NCBI RefSeq assembly: GCF_900188405.1
Contig: NZ_FZOF01000016.1
Location: 1 to 64,000, forward strand
Direction: 5' to 3'
DNA: 64,000 bases
Source: Actinacidiphila glaucinigra
Lineage (GTDB): Bacteria; Actinomycetota; Actinomycetes; Streptomycetales; Streptomycetaceae
Shown: positions 6,104-14,634 of the stretch, in pieces
How the letters are laid out: each line of letters opens with the position of its first letter
Position numbering within the stretch: the stretch's first letter is position 1
Program-made: the position numbers and the translations under genes
Notes under the pieces: generated by a model
Databases searched by the model: none
What the model saw: the letters and a program-made list of their open reading frames with translations, nothing else
What the model was told of the DNA's origin: nothing

Positions 6104-8928
6104 CACTCCTCAAGGAACCCGACTTCGGCACACCGGAGCGGCCCGGACCGGCGACGGTCTCGGTGGAAGTGGACGGGATGCCGGTGACGGTGCCCGAGGG
6201 CACATCGGTGATGCGCGCCGCCGCGCTCGCCGGCATCGACATCCCCAAGCTCTGCGCCACCGACAGCCTGGAGCCGTTCGGCTCCTGCCGGCTGTGCGTG
6301 GTGGAGATCGACGGCCGCCGGGGCACCCCGGCGTCCTGCACCACGCCGGTGGCGGCCGGGATGAGCGTGCGGACCCAGACCCCGAAGGTGGAGAAGCTCC
6401 GCCAGGGGGTCATGGAGCTGTACATATCCGACCACCCGCTGGACTGCCTGACCTGCCCCGCCAACGGCGACTGCGAGCTGCAGGACATGGCCGGCGTGGT
6501 CGGGCTGCGGCAGGTCCGTTACGGCTACGAGGGCGAGAACCACCTCGACGCCGAGAAGGACACCTCCAACCCGTACTTCGACTTCGACGCCTCCAAGTGC
6601 ATCGCCTGCTCCCGCTGCGTACGGGCCTGCGGCGAGGTGCAGGGCACCTTCGCCCTGACCATCGAGGGCCGCGGCTTTGACTCCAAGGTGTCGGCCGGCG
6701 CCGGCGAGACCTTCATGGAGTCCGAGTGCGTCTCCTGCGGCGCCTGCGTGCAGGCCTGCCCGACCTCCACGCTCCAGGAGAAGTCGGTGGTCGAGCTCGG
6801 CATGCCGACCCGCTCGGTGATCACGACCTGCGCGTACTGCGGGGTCGGCTGCTCGTTCAAGGCGGAGCTGCGCGGCGACGAGTTGGTGCGGATGGTGCCC
6901 CACAAGGACGGCGGCGCCAACGAGGGGCACTCCTGCGTCAAGGGGCGCTTCGCCTTCGGCTACGCCAGCCACCCCGACCGGATGCTCAAGCCCATGGTCC
7001 GGGAGAAGATCACCGACCCGTGGCGCGAGGTCGAGTGGGACGAGGCGATCGGCACGGTCGCCCGCCGGATGCGCGAGCTCCAGCAGCAGTACGGGTCGGG
7101 CGCGATCGGTGCCATCACCTCCTCGCGGTGCACGAACGAAGAGGTGTACGTCGTCCAGAAGATGGTGCGCGCCGCCTTCGGCAACAACAACGTCGACACC
7201 TGCGCCCGGGTCTGCCACTCCCCGACGGGGTACGGGCTCAAGCAGACGTTCGGCGAGTCGGCCGGCACCCAGGACTTCCGGTCCGTGGCCGAGGCCGACG
7301 TCATCATGGTGATCGGCGCCAACCCCACGGACGGGCACCCGGTGTTCGCCTCGCGGATGAAGCGCCGGCTGCGCGAGGGCGCCAAGCTCATCGTCGTCGA
7401 CCCGCGCCGCATCGACCTGGTGCGCTCCCCGCACGTCCAGGCCGAGCACCACCTCCAGCTCCGGCCCAGCACCAACGTGGCCGTCGTGAACGCCATGGCG
7501 CACGTGGTGGTCACCGAGGGGCTGGTCGACCGGGCCTTCGTGGACGAGCGGTGCGAGGACTTCGACGGTTGGGAGGAGTTCATCGCCCGCCCGGAGAACA
7601 GCCCGGAGGCCACGGAGGAGCTCACCGGCGTGCCGGCCGAGGAGCTGCGCGCGGCGGCACGGCTGTACGCGCAGGCCCCCAACGGCGCGATCTACTACGG
7701 GCTGGGCGTCACCGAGCACAGCCAGGGCTCCACCATGGTGATGGGCATGGCCAACCTCGCGATGGCCTGCGGCAACATCGGCCGCGACGGCGTCGGCGTC
7801 AACCCGCTGCGCGGCCAGAACAACGTGCAGGGCTCCTGCGACATGGGCTCGTTCCCGCACGAGCTGCCCGGCTACCGGCACGTCTCGGACGACGCGGTGC
7901 GCACCGTCTTCGAGAACCTGTGGGGCGGCACGATCCTCGCCGAGCCGGGGCTGCGCATCCCGAACATGTTCGACGCGGCCATCGACGGCACCTTCCGCGG
8001 CCTGTTCGTGCACGGTGAGGACATCGCCCAGTCCGACCCCAACCTCAAGCACGTCACCGCCGCGCTGGAGGCCATGGAACTGGTCGTCGTGCAGGACCTG
8101 TTCCTCAACGAGACCGCGAAGTTCGCGCACGTCTTCCTGCCCGGCGCGTCCTTCCTGGAGAAGGACGGCACCTTCACCAACGCCGAGCGCCGCATCAACC
8201 GGGTGCGCGCGGTGATGAAGCCGAAGACGGGCAAGCACGAGTGGCAGATCGTCTCCGAGATCGCCACCGCCATGGGCCACCCCATGTCGTACGGGCACCC
8301 GAGCGAGATCATGGACGAGATCGCCCAGGTCACGCCGACCTTCACCGGGGTCTCCTTCCAGCTGCTGGACAAGCTGGGCAGCGTCCAGTGGCCGTGCAAC
8401 GAGGAGGCCCCCGAGGGCACGCCCATCATGCACGTGGACGAGTTCGTGCGGGGCAAGGGCAGGTTCGTGGTCACCACCTTCGTGCCGACCGCCGAGCGCA
8501 GCACCAGGCGCTTCCCGCTGATCCTGACCACCGGCCGGATCCTCAGCCAGTACAACGTCGGGGCGCAGACCCGCCGCACCGGCAACGTCGCCTGGCACCC
8601 GGAGGACGTGCTGGAGCTGCACCCCCACGACGCCGAGGTCCGCGGCATCGTGGACGGGGACATGGTGACCCTGGCGAGCCGGGTGGGGGAGACGAGGCTG
8701 AAGGCCGAGATCTCCGACCGCATGCCGCCCGGGGTCGTCTACACCACCTTCCACCACCCGGTGACCGGGGCCAACGTGGTGACCACCGAGAACTCCGACT
8801 GGGCGACCAACTGCCCGGAGTACAAGGTGACCGCCGTCCAGGTGGGGCTCGCCCGCCCGCGCCGGGACGACGGCGCGGAGAACGACCGGGGCCGGGAGCG
8901 GGACGAGCTGCTGACGGTGGTGGACTGA
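6100..8928 (+). CDS. fdsA: NAD-dependent formate dehydrogenase catalytic (alpha) subunit, molybdopterin enzyme
   Basis: This 942-residue subunit oxidises formate to CO2. The N-terminal NuoG-like part holds a [2Fe-2S] site (CATDSLEPFGSCRLC then C), a His-Cys cluster region (CLTCPANGDCELQ), and two four-cysteine motifs (CIACSRCVRAC and CVSCGACVQAC). The molybdopterin part starts with the [4Fe-4S] motif CAYCGVGC. The active-site segment CARVCHSPTGYGLKQTFG has cysteine at residue 372 where some formate dehydrogenases use selenocysteine, so no Sec decoding is needed. The C-terminal MGD-binding domain includes TTGRILSQYN. It overlaps both neighbours. Its metal (Mo or W) cannot be told from sequence. 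Formate comes from CoA transfer between formyl-CoA and oxalate. Confidence 0.95.
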   Translation: MTLLKEPDFGTPERPGPATVSVEVDGMPVTVPEGTSVMRAAALAGIDIPKLCATDSLEPFGSCRLCVVEIDGRRGTPASCTTPVAAGMSVRTQTPKVEKLRQGVMELYISDHPLDCLTCPANGDCELQDMAGVVGLRQVRYGYEGENHLDAEKDTSNPYFDFDASKCIACSRCVRACGEVQGTFALTIEGRGFDSKVSAGAGETFMESECVSCGACVQACPTSTLQEKSVVELGMPTRSVITTCAYCGVGCSFKAELRGDELVRMVPHKDGGANEGHSCVKGRFAFGYASHPDRMLKPMVREKITDPWREVEWDEAIGTVARRMRELQQQYGSGAIGAITSSRCTNEEVYVVQKMVRAAFGNNNVDTCARVCHSPTGYGLKQTFGESAGTQDFRSVAEADVIMVIGANPTDGHPVFASRMKRRLREGAKLIVVDPRRIDLVRSPHVQAEHHLQLRPSTNVAVVNAMAHVVVTEGLVDRAFVDERCEDFDGWEEFIARPENSPEATEELTGVPAEELRAAARLYAQAPNGAIYYGLGVTEHSQGSTMVMGMANLAMACGNIGRDGVGVNPLRGQNNVQGSCDMGSFPHELPGYRHVSDDAVRTVFENLWGGTILAEPGLRIPNMFDAAIDGTFRGLFVHGEDIAQSDPNLKHVTAALEAMELVVVQDLFLNETAKFAHVFLPGASFLEKDGTFTNAERRINRVRAVMKPKTGKHEWQIVSEIATAMGHPMSYGHPSEIMDEIAQVTPTFTGVSFQLLDKLGSVQWPCNEEAPEGTPIMHVDEFVRGKGRFVVTTFVPTAERSTRRFPLILTTGRILSQYNVGAQTRRTGNVAWHPEDVLELHPHDAEVRGIVDGDMVTLASRVGETRLKAEISDRMPPGVVYTTFHHPVTGANVVTTENSDWATNCPEYKVTAVQVGLARPRRDDGAENDRGRERDELLTVVD

Positions 8929-9140
8929 TGGCCGGCGCCGTGCCGGCGGAGCGCCGGATGGCCAACGACATCGCGGCCAACCTCGTCCATCTGCCGGGTG
9001 CCAGCGCGGCCGAGGCCGTCGCGGGGCACATCGGCAGGTTCTGGGACCCGCGGATGCGTACCCGGCTGTTCGATTTCGTCGACGCCGGAGCGGACGGCCT
9101 GGACCCCCTGGTGGTCGAGGCGGTGAAGCTGCTGCGCTGA
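8928..9140 (+). CDS. fdsD: Formate dehydrogenase delta subunit (FdsD-like)
   Basis: The 70-residue product starts within the stop of the catalytic gene (TGATG). It resembles the small FdsD subunits of soluble NAD-linked formate dehydrogenases: an N-terminal MANDIAANL helix followed by VAGHIGRFWDPRMRTRL, the family's characteristic HxxxFWxPRMR segment. FdsD is known to be needed for assembly or stability of these enzymes, but it is not thought to carry a redox centre. It is the last gene of the operon and is followed by a strong stem-loop. Confidence 0.85.
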   Translation: MAGAVPAERRMANDIAANLVHLPGASAAEAVAGHIGRFWDPRMRTRLFDFVDAGADGLDPLVVEAVKLLR

Positions 9141-9184
9141 CGACGAGGAAATCCCGGCCGGCCCCGGCGGGCCGGGGGCCGGAA

Positions 9185-9218
9185 CGCCGCGGGGGCTTGG
9201 AAGGGCGCCCCCGCGGCG
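9185..9218. terminator. Terminator of the formate dehydrogenase operon
   Basis: A perfect 12-bp stem pairs CGCCGCGGGGGC (9185-9196) with GCCCCCGCGGCG (9207-9218) around a 10-base loop, 45 bases after the operon's last stop. Another GC-rich repeat lies just upstream (about 9150-9180). Confidence 0.75.
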
Positions 9219-9422
9219 GGGACGGGGGCGCGCCGGGCCCCCGGCGGGTACACGGACGGGTGAACGCCGCCCGGTGAACGTGGGGTGACCGACGGGTGCC
9301 CGACCCTGCCCCGCTCCCGTCCCCGGTCCGTGCCGTCCCGGCCCCGTCGGCCCCGTCCGCCGTGCCGGGTCGATATGTGTTAGGGTGAAGTAGTTGCAGT
9401 TGTGGTACCCATAGGAATTATG

Positions 9423-9454
9423 TGCGCCTGACGGATTCTTCTCCCGCAGGCGCA
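9423..9454 (+). promoter_or_regulatory. Leader hairpin with U-rich tail before the cold-shock gene
   Basis: TGCGCCTG (9423-9430) pairs perfectly with CAGGCGCA (9447-9454) and is followed by TTATTTGTT, which looks like an intrinsic terminator inside the 5' untranslated region, 55 bases before the csp start. The preceding stretch 9370-9420 is AT-rich and should contain the promoter. Attenuation or temperature-dependent folding is possible. Confidence 0.5.
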
Positions 9455-9509
9455 TTATTTGTTCTCCGGCATCTCCGGGTGGGCCCTCTGCCTAAAGAAG
9501 GAGAATGTC

Positions 9510-9713
9510 ATGGCACAGGGAACCGTCAAGTGGTTCAACGCCGAAAAGGGTTTCGGCTTCATCGAGCAGGACGGCGGCGGCCCCGACGTCTTCGCCCACT
9601 ACTCGAACATCGCCACCCAGGGCTTTCGTGAGCTCCAGGAGGGCCAGCGGGTGAGCTTCGACGTCACGCAGGGCCAGAAGGGCCCGCAGGCGGAGAACAT
9701 CGTCCCCGCCTGA
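9510..9713 (+). CDS. csp: Cold-shock family RNA chaperone
   Basis: A 67-residue single cold-shock domain protein. The RNP1 motif KGFGFIEQD and RNP2-like DVFAHYSNI are intact, as is the N-terminal GTVKWFNAEKG strand. It binds single-stranded nucleic acid and loosens RNA structure. The start at 9510 is set by an AAGGAG seven bases upstream and by family length; the frame open from 9459 is leader. It is followed by a strong terminator and then by a DEAD-box helicase, a pairing of functions that fits RNA remodelling in the cold. Confidence 0.96.
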   Translation: MAQGTVKWFNAEKGFGFIEQDGGGPDVFAHYSNIATQGFRELQEGQRVSFDVTQGQKGPQAENIVPA

Positions 9714-9734
9714 TCGCCGGACGCGTACCCGCTC

Positions 9735-9769
9735 ACCGGGGTCCGCACCGTCATGGTGCGGACCCCGGT
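9735..9769. terminator. Terminator between csp and the helicase
   Basis: A perfect 15-bp stem, ACCGGGGTCCGCACC (9735-9749) with its complement (9755-9769), closes a five-base loop. It rules out the in-frame ATG at 9753 (inside loop and stem) as the helicase start. Confidence 0.85.
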
Positions 9770-9800
9770 TTGCGCTGTTCTCAGGAAGGCACACCACCGC

Positions 9801-11468
9801 ATGTCCCGCAGGCCCCAGAAATCGAATCGGCGCGCGTCGTCGTCCGCACCCTCCGCACCGTCGCCGAGAGAATTCCGGCTGCCGGAAAGCACGACACCCG
9901 CACTCCCCGCGGTCGAGGACTTCGCCGCTCTCGACATGCCCGCGGGACTGCTGAAGACCCTCACCGCGCAGGGCGTGACCACCCCCTTCCCCATCCAGGC
10001 CGCCACGCTGCCCAACTCGATCGCCGGCCGTGACCTGCTGGGGCGGGGCCGCACCGGCTCCGGCAAGACCCTCGCCTTCGGCCTGGCGCTGCTGGCCCGC
10101 ACGGCCGGACTGCGCGCGGAGCCCAAGGCGCCGCTGGCCCTCGTGCTGGTGCCCACCCGTGAACTTGCCCAGCAGGTGACGGACGCGCTGACGCCGTACG
10201 CGACGGCGGTGAACCTGCGGATGGCCACCGTGGTCGGCGGGCTTTCCATGACCAAGCAGGCCGCCACGCTGCGGCGCGGCGTCGAGGTGCTGGTGGCCAC
10301 CCCCGGCAGGCTCAACGACCTGGTCGAACACGGCGACTGCGTGCTCGGCAGCGTCGGCATCACGGTGCTCGACGAGGCCGACCAGATGACCGACATGGGC
10401 TTCCTGCCGCAGATCACCAGGCTGATCGAGCGTGTGCGGCCCGACGGGCAGCGGATGCTCTTCTCGGCCACCCTGGACGGCAACATCGACCGCTTGGTGC
10501 AGCGGTTCCTGACCGACCCCGTGGTGCACTCCGTGGACCCGTCCGCGGGGGCGGTGACCACCATGGAGCACCACGTGTTCCACGTCCTGGACGAGACCGA
10601 CAAGAAGGCCGTCACCACGCGCATCGCGGCACGTGACGGCCGGGTCATCCTCTTCCTCGACACCAAGCGGTCCGCCGACCGGCTCGCCAAGCGGCTGCTG
10701 GCCGTCGGCGTCCCCGCGGCGGCACTGCACGGCGGCCGTTCCCAGCCGCAGCGCAACCGCACGCTGGAGCAGTTCAAGAACGGCCAGGTGACGGCGCTGG
10801 TCGCCACGAACGTCGCGGCCCGAGGCATACACATCGACGACCTCGACCTCGTCGTGAACGTCGACCCGCCCACCGACCACAAGGACTACCTCCACCGCGG
10901 CGGCCGCACGGCCCGCGCCGGCGGCTCCGGCAGGGTGGTCACGCTGGTCCTGCCCGACCAGAAGCGGGACATGACCCGGCTGATGTCGGACGCGGGGATC
11001 CGTCCCCGGACGGCCCGCATCACCTCGGGCGCCGAGGAGCTGACCACCGTCACGGGTGCCCGTGAGCCGTCCGGCGTCGCCATCACCATCGAGGTGCCCC
11101 AGCCGGCGTCCGCGCCCAGGGCGTCCCGCGAGAAGAACGGCACCGAGAACGGCGGGCGGCCCGCTCGCCGGCGCCGCAGTGGCGGCGGCGGAGCCGGTGC
11201 CGCGACGGGTGCGGCTCCCGGGACCGGTGGCCGCGGCTCGGACCGCCGGGCCGCGGCCGGAACGCCGCCGGCCGGTGGCGGCCGCCGCGCGGGTTCGCGC
11301 GGGACGGCGGGTGCCGCGGGGGCTTCGGGCGGCCGGGGAACCGACCGCCGCGGTGCGCCGGGCGGGACCACCGGTAGCGGTTCCGGTGCGGGTACCCGCG
11401 GCGCCGCACGGCGGTCACCGGCCGGCGGCGAGGGCCGCCGGGGCACCCGGCGCAACCCCGCGGGCTGA
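9801..11468 (+). CDS. DEAD-box RNA helicase with RGG-like tail
   Basis: An ATP-dependent RNA helicase of 555 residues. Motifs in order: Q motif region (FAALDMPAGLLKTL...PFPIQ), motif I GRTGSGKT, Ia PTRELAQQ, Ib TPGR, II DEAD, III SAT, V ATNVAARGIHIDDLD, VI HRGGRTARAG. From about residue 440 the protein turns into a Gly/Arg/Ala-rich, low-complexity tail with many RGG-like steps, as expected for RNA binding. The start ATG at 9801 has AGGAAGG 11 bases upstream; the earlier ATG at 9753 lies in the csp terminator. It may act with the cold-shock protein just upstream, although the terminator implies separate or read-through transcription. Confidence 0.95.
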   Translation: MSRRPQKSNRRASSSAPSAPSPREFRLPESTTPALPAVEDFAALDMPAGLLKTLTAQGVTTPFPIQAATLPNSIAGRDLLGRGRTGSGKTLAFGLALLARTAGLRAEPKAPLALVLVPTRELAQQVTDALTPYATAVNLRMATVVGGLSMTKQAATLRRGVEVLVATPGRLNDLVEHGDCVLGSVGITVLDEADQMTDMGFLPQITRLIERVRPDGQRMLFSATLDGNIDRLVQRFLTDPVVHSVDPSAGAVTTMEHHVFHVLDETDKKAVTTRIAARDGRVILFLDTKRSADRLAKRLLAVGVPAAALHGGRSQPQRNRTLEQFKNGQVTALVATNVAARGIHIDDLDLVVNVDPPTDHKDYLHRGGRTARAGGSGRVVTLVLPDQKRDMTRLMSDAGIRPRTARITSGAEELTTVTGAREPSGVAITIEVPQPASAPRASREKNGTENGGRPARRRRSGGGGAGAATGAAPGTGGRGSDRRAAAGTPPAGGGRRAGSRGTAGAAGASGGRGTDRRGAPGGTTGSGSGAGTRGAARRSPAGGEGRRGTRRNPAG

Positions 11469-11554
11469 CCGGACGAGGGACCGGCGAGCGACTGGCGAGT
11501 GACGGGTGCGGGGCGCGTGAGGCGCCCGGCACCCGTCCGCCTAATCTGGACGGC

Positions 11555-12196
11555 ATGTCAGCGATCCGTCTCCTCGTCCTGGGCGCGGTCCGCCAGCACG
11601 GGCGGGCCCACGGCTACCAGGTGCGCAACGACCTGGAGTACTGGGGCGCGCACGAGTGGTCCAACGCCAAGCCCGGATCGATCTACCACGCCCTGAAGCA
11701 GATGGCGAAGCAGGGACTGCTGCACGCCCACGAGATCGCCCCCTCGACGGCCGGCGGCCCGCCCCGCACCGAGTACGAGATCACGGACAAGGGGACCGAG
11801 GAGTTCCTGCGCCTGCTGCGCGAGGCGCTGGTCGCGTACGACCAGAAGATGGACATCCAGTCCGCGGCCATCGGCTTCATCGTCGATCTGCGCCGGGACG
11901 AGGCGCTGGACCTGCTGAGGGAGCGGATCCGCGGGATCGAGAAGTGGCGGGCCGCCGTCACCGAGCACTACATCCCCGAGGACGGCCCCGGTCAGCTGGG
12001 CCACATCGGCGAGATCATGAATCTCTGGGTGCACACGGCCGACTCCGACGCGGCGTGGACCCGTGGGCTCATCGAGCGGATCGAGGGCGGCGCGTACACC
12101 TTCGCCGGGGAGGGCGAGCCCTTCGTGGCCGTGCTCGCGCGGGGCGAGGAGAACCCGTACGCGACGGGGGAGCCGCATCCCGGGGACGCGCATTAA
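11555..12196 (+). CDS. PadR family transcriptional regulator
   Basis: This 213-residue PadR repressor has the N-terminal winged helix (IRLLVLGAVRQHGRAHGYQVRNDLE, then KPGSIYHALKQMAKQGLL and the wing TEYEITDKG) and a C-terminal helical dimerisation domain of the longer PadR type. It lies directly before an ABC exporter, and its stop codon falls inside the first of two operator-like repeats. PadR proteins next to drug ABC pumps usually repress the pump until a toxic ligand binds. Control of the downstream pair is inferred from position and operators. Confidence 0.93.
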   Translation: MSAIRLLVLGAVRQHGRAHGYQVRNDLEYWGAHEWSNAKPGSIYHALKQMAKQGLLHAHEIAPSTAGGPPRTEYEITDKGTEEFLRLLREALVAYDQKMDIQSAAIGFIVDLRRDEALDLLRERIRGIEKWRAAVTEHYIPEDGPGQLGHIGEIMNLWVHTADSDAAWTRGLIERIEGGAYTFAGEGEPFVAVLARGEENPYATGEPHPGDAH

Positions 12197-12259
12197 TCAA
12201 ATTTGACGAATGGATCGCGAGGCACTACTTTGCGCCGGTAATCAAGTTTGACTACTTGA
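12194..12259. promoter_or_regulatory. ABC-exporter promoter with two PadR operator repeats
   Basis: TAATCAAATTTGAC (12194-12207) and TAATCAAGTTTGAC (12239-12252) are direct repeats matching at 13 of 14 positions, 45 bp apart. The first holds the perfect palindrome TCAAATTTGA; the second overlaps a further inverted repeat (TCAAGT 12242-12247, ACTTGA 12254-12259). A promoter, TTGACG (12203-12208) and TACTTT (12226-12231) with a 17-base spacer, starts in the first operator, so the repeats would cover its -35 box and start site. Confidence 0.7.
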
Positions 12260-12277
12260 TCAGCGGAGGAGTGGCCA

Positions 12278-13234
12278 GTGACCGGCACAGCGATCACCGT
12301 CGAAGGGGTACACAAGAAGTACCGCGACAAACCGGCGCTGGACGGGCTCGACCTTGAGGTCGCGCGCGGCACCGTGCACGGGGTGCTCGGCCCGAACGGC
12401 GCGGGCAAGACGACCCTGGTCCGGATTCTGTCCACCCTGCTCCGGCCGGACCGCGGCCGCGTCGAGGTGGCCGGGCACGACGTGGTGACCGAGGCCGCGG
12501 CGGTGCGGTTCCGCATCGGCCTGCTCGGGCAGCACGCGGCCCTCGACGAGCAGCTCGGCGGCCGCCAGAACCTGGAGATGTTCGCCCGCCTCCACCATCT
12601 CGGCGCCCGCCGGGCGCGCGAGCGCGCCGACGAGCTCCTGCTGCGCTTCGGCCTCGCGGACACCGGGCGCAAGGCGGTCGGGCAGTACAGCGGCGGCATG
12701 CGGCGCCGCCTCGACCTCGCCGCGTCCCTCGTCACCGATCCCGAGGTGCTCTTCCTCGACGAGCCGACGACCGGACTCGACCCCCGCGGCCGCGCCGAGG
12801 TGTGGGCCTCCGTGCGCTCCCTGGCCGACGGCGGCACGACGGTCCTGCTCACCACCCAGTACCTGGAGGAGGCCGACCAGCTCGCCGACCGCATCTCGGT
12901 CGTCGACCGGGGCCGGGTGATCGCCGACGGTACGGCGGACGAACTCAAGGCCCGCACGGGCGGCGACCGCATCGACGTGGTGCTGCGCGACGCCGGCCAA
13001 CTGGCCGCGGCCGGGGCGCTGCTGCCCGCGTTCGGGGGCGAGGTGTCGGTGGACGCCGACCGGCGGCTCGTCAGCGCCCCGGTGGCCGACCGCATGGCCG
13101 CGCTCACCGGGGTCGTCCGTGCCCTGGAGTCGGCCGGCATCGAGGCGGAGGACATCGCCCTGCGCCGCCCGACCCTCGACGAGGTGTTCCTGCACCTCAC
13201 CTCTGACGACCACCGTGCGAAGGAGACCGCGTGA
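12278..13234 (+). CDS. ABC exporter ATP-binding subunit (DrrA-like)
   Basis: This 318-residue ATPase powers an exporter. Walker A is GPNGAGKTTL, the signature is YSGGMRRRLDLA, Walker B is LFLDEPTTGLDP, and the switch histidine is replaced by a TTQYLEEAD segment typical of the DrrA/daunorubicin-resistance branch. A C-terminal extension (about residues 220-318) is also typical of that branch. The start is GTG 12278, preceded by GGAGGAG. Its stop overlaps the GTG of the permease gene. The substrate is not predictable; drugs or a secondary metabolite are likely for this family. Confidence 0.94.
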   Translation: MTGTAITVEGVHKKYRDKPALDGLDLEVARGTVHGVLGPNGAGKTTLVRILSTLLRPDRGRVEVAGHDVVTEAAAVRFRIGLLGQHAALDEQLGGRQNLEMFARLHHLGARRARERADELLLRFGLADTGRKAVGQYSGGMRRRLDLAASLVTDPEVLFLDEPTTGLDPRGRAEVWASVRSLADGGTTVLLTTQYLEEADQLADRISVVDRGRVIADGTADELKARTGGDRIDVVLRDAGQLAAAGALLPAFGGEVSVDADRRLVSAPVADRMAALTGVVRALESAGIEAEDIALRRPTLDEVFLHLTSDDHRAKETA

Positions 13235-14034
13235 GCGCCGCATACACCACCAGGGGCCCGGCCCGGCCGGCGCGGGGATCGTACGTCCTCGCCGACTGCT
13301 GGACCATGACCCGGCGCGAACTCGCCCACTGGGCCCGGCAGCCGGTCCAGGTGCTGGTCGGCCTCGTCTTCCCGGTGATGCTGCTGCTGATGTTCGGCTA
13401 CCTCGTCGGCGGCGGTCGCGAGGTGACGGGCGACTACCTCGGCTATCTCGTGCCCGGCATGCTCGCCCTCACCATGGCCTTCGGCCTGGAGGGCACGATG
13501 CTCGCCGTCACCCAGGACCTCAACAAGGGCGTGATCGACCGCTTCCGCTCGATGCCGATGGCCAACGGCGCGGTCCTGGTCGGCCGTTCGGCCGCCGACA
13601 TGCTCCAGTCGGCCGCCGGCCTCGTCGTCCTGATCGCCGTGGGCCACGCGCTCGGCTGGCGCACCCACGGCGGGGCCGCCGCCTTCCTCGGCGCCGTCGG
13701 CCTCCTGCTGCTGTTCCGCTTCGCGATGCTGTGGATCGGCATCCACCTGGCGCTGGTGGCGGGGAAGCCGGAACTGGTGCAGGCCGTGCAGATCCTGGTC
13801 TGGCCCCTCGGCTTCCTCTCCAACGCCTTCGCCGCCCCCGAGGCCATGCCCGGCTGGCTGGGCACGGCGGTGCAGTGGAACCCGATGTCCCAGACGGCGA
13901 CGGCGGTACGCGAGCTGTTCGGCGGCCCCGGTGGCGAACCCGGTCACGTCTGGGCGGCCGTGGCCTGGCCGTTGGCCCTGCTGGCGGTCTTCCTGCCGCT
14001 GGCGGTACGGAGGTTCGGGCGGCTGAGCGCGTAG
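13231..14034 (+). CDS. ABC exporter permease (DrrB-like)
   Basis: The 267-residue membrane subunit has about six hydrophobic segments, among them VLVGLVFPVMLLLMFGYLVG, the MLALTMAFGLEGTML stretch, LVVLIAVGHALG and a last one before the C-terminus. It has the ABC-2 layout with conserved FRSMPMANGAVLVGRS and a QWNPMSQTATAVRELFGG motif near the end. It is coupled to the ATPase through a GTGA overlap, and both should be under the PadR operator region upstream. Confidence 0.93.
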   Translation: MSAAYTTRGPARPARGSYVLADCWTMTRRELAHWARQPVQVLVGLVFPVMLLLMFGYLVGGGREVTGDYLGYLVPGMLALTMAFGLEGTMLAVTQDLNKGVIDRFRSMPMANGAVLVGRSAADMLQSAAGLVVLIAVGHALGWRTHGGAAAFLGAVGLLLLFRFAMLWIGIHLALVAGKPELVQAVQILVWPLGFLSNAFAAPEAMPGWLGTAVQWNPMSQTATAVRELFGGPGGEPGHVWAAVAWPLALLAVFLPLAVRRFGRLSA

Positions 14035-14634
14035 CGGTCCCAGTCCCGGGGCGGCCGGTCCGCCCCGGGACCGTCCGGCACCGGTTTTACGCGCTCGTGG
14101 TCTTCCTTGCCGGCCCTTTACCCGCGCGTCGCGCGTCCGGCCGCGGTGAGGCATCAGGTGCCGCAGGCAACCAATCGGCGGTCAGCCGGACTTACCTCTG
14201 TGACCAGGAGCAACGCGCCCTGGAGCGGCCGGAGTCGGCCGTCCGGGCGGGTGCGGAGCGGGCTCCACCGGTTGGTAATGCACTGGTCAATCTTCCCGTC
14301 ATCCCCTGGACACTCCGATTCGACGGTCCATACCGTATGCAATCTCCAGTATGGAGAATCGCGCTGACCAGCTGAATGTTCGTTTCGACACCCCCTGAGC
14401 ACGGCCGTTTCGGCGTGCCCGGGGTCGTACCACGTCGTACCACCGTGTCACCCGACTGCGCGCTGTCACGATCCGGGTCTGCCGCCCCGGACCGACCTCA
14501 GCTGCCCGGACGGCGTACCACCGGGCCCGGCCATGCCGGGCCGAGCCGCAGGGATGGTCCGCTCCACCCCTCCGCATGAAGAGAAGGGCCCAGGGGGCGC
14601 ACGCCAGGTTCTTTTCACGCAAGGGAAGGCACCG
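14035..14634. other. 600-base intergenic region before the oxalate carrier gene
   Basis: No convincing gene was seen. The left part contains GC-rich repeats that could end the ABC operon (around 14038-14075). The middle has lower GC with a GntR-like operator at 14328-14356, and the right part is a long leader ahead of the carrier gene. Confidence 0.6.
14328..14356. promoter_or_regulatory. GntR operator pair before the oxalate carrier gene
   Basis: CCGTATGCAA (14333-14342) and CAGTATGGAG (14347-14356) are 14 bp apart centre to centre, the same arrangement as before formate dehydrogenase. An outer inverted repeat pairs CCATAC (14328-14333) with GTATGG (14349-14354). The site is about 280 bases upstream of the start codon, so a long leader or a distant promoter is implied. 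Confidence 0.55.

Noticed and set aside
6100..8928. Selenocysteine in the formate dehydrogenase
   Set aside because: The active-site codon is TGC (Cys372), with no in-frame TGA.
9753..9800. ATG 9753 as the helicase start
   Set aside because: It falls in the loop and stem of a 15-bp terminator, and a good ribosome site precedes 9801.
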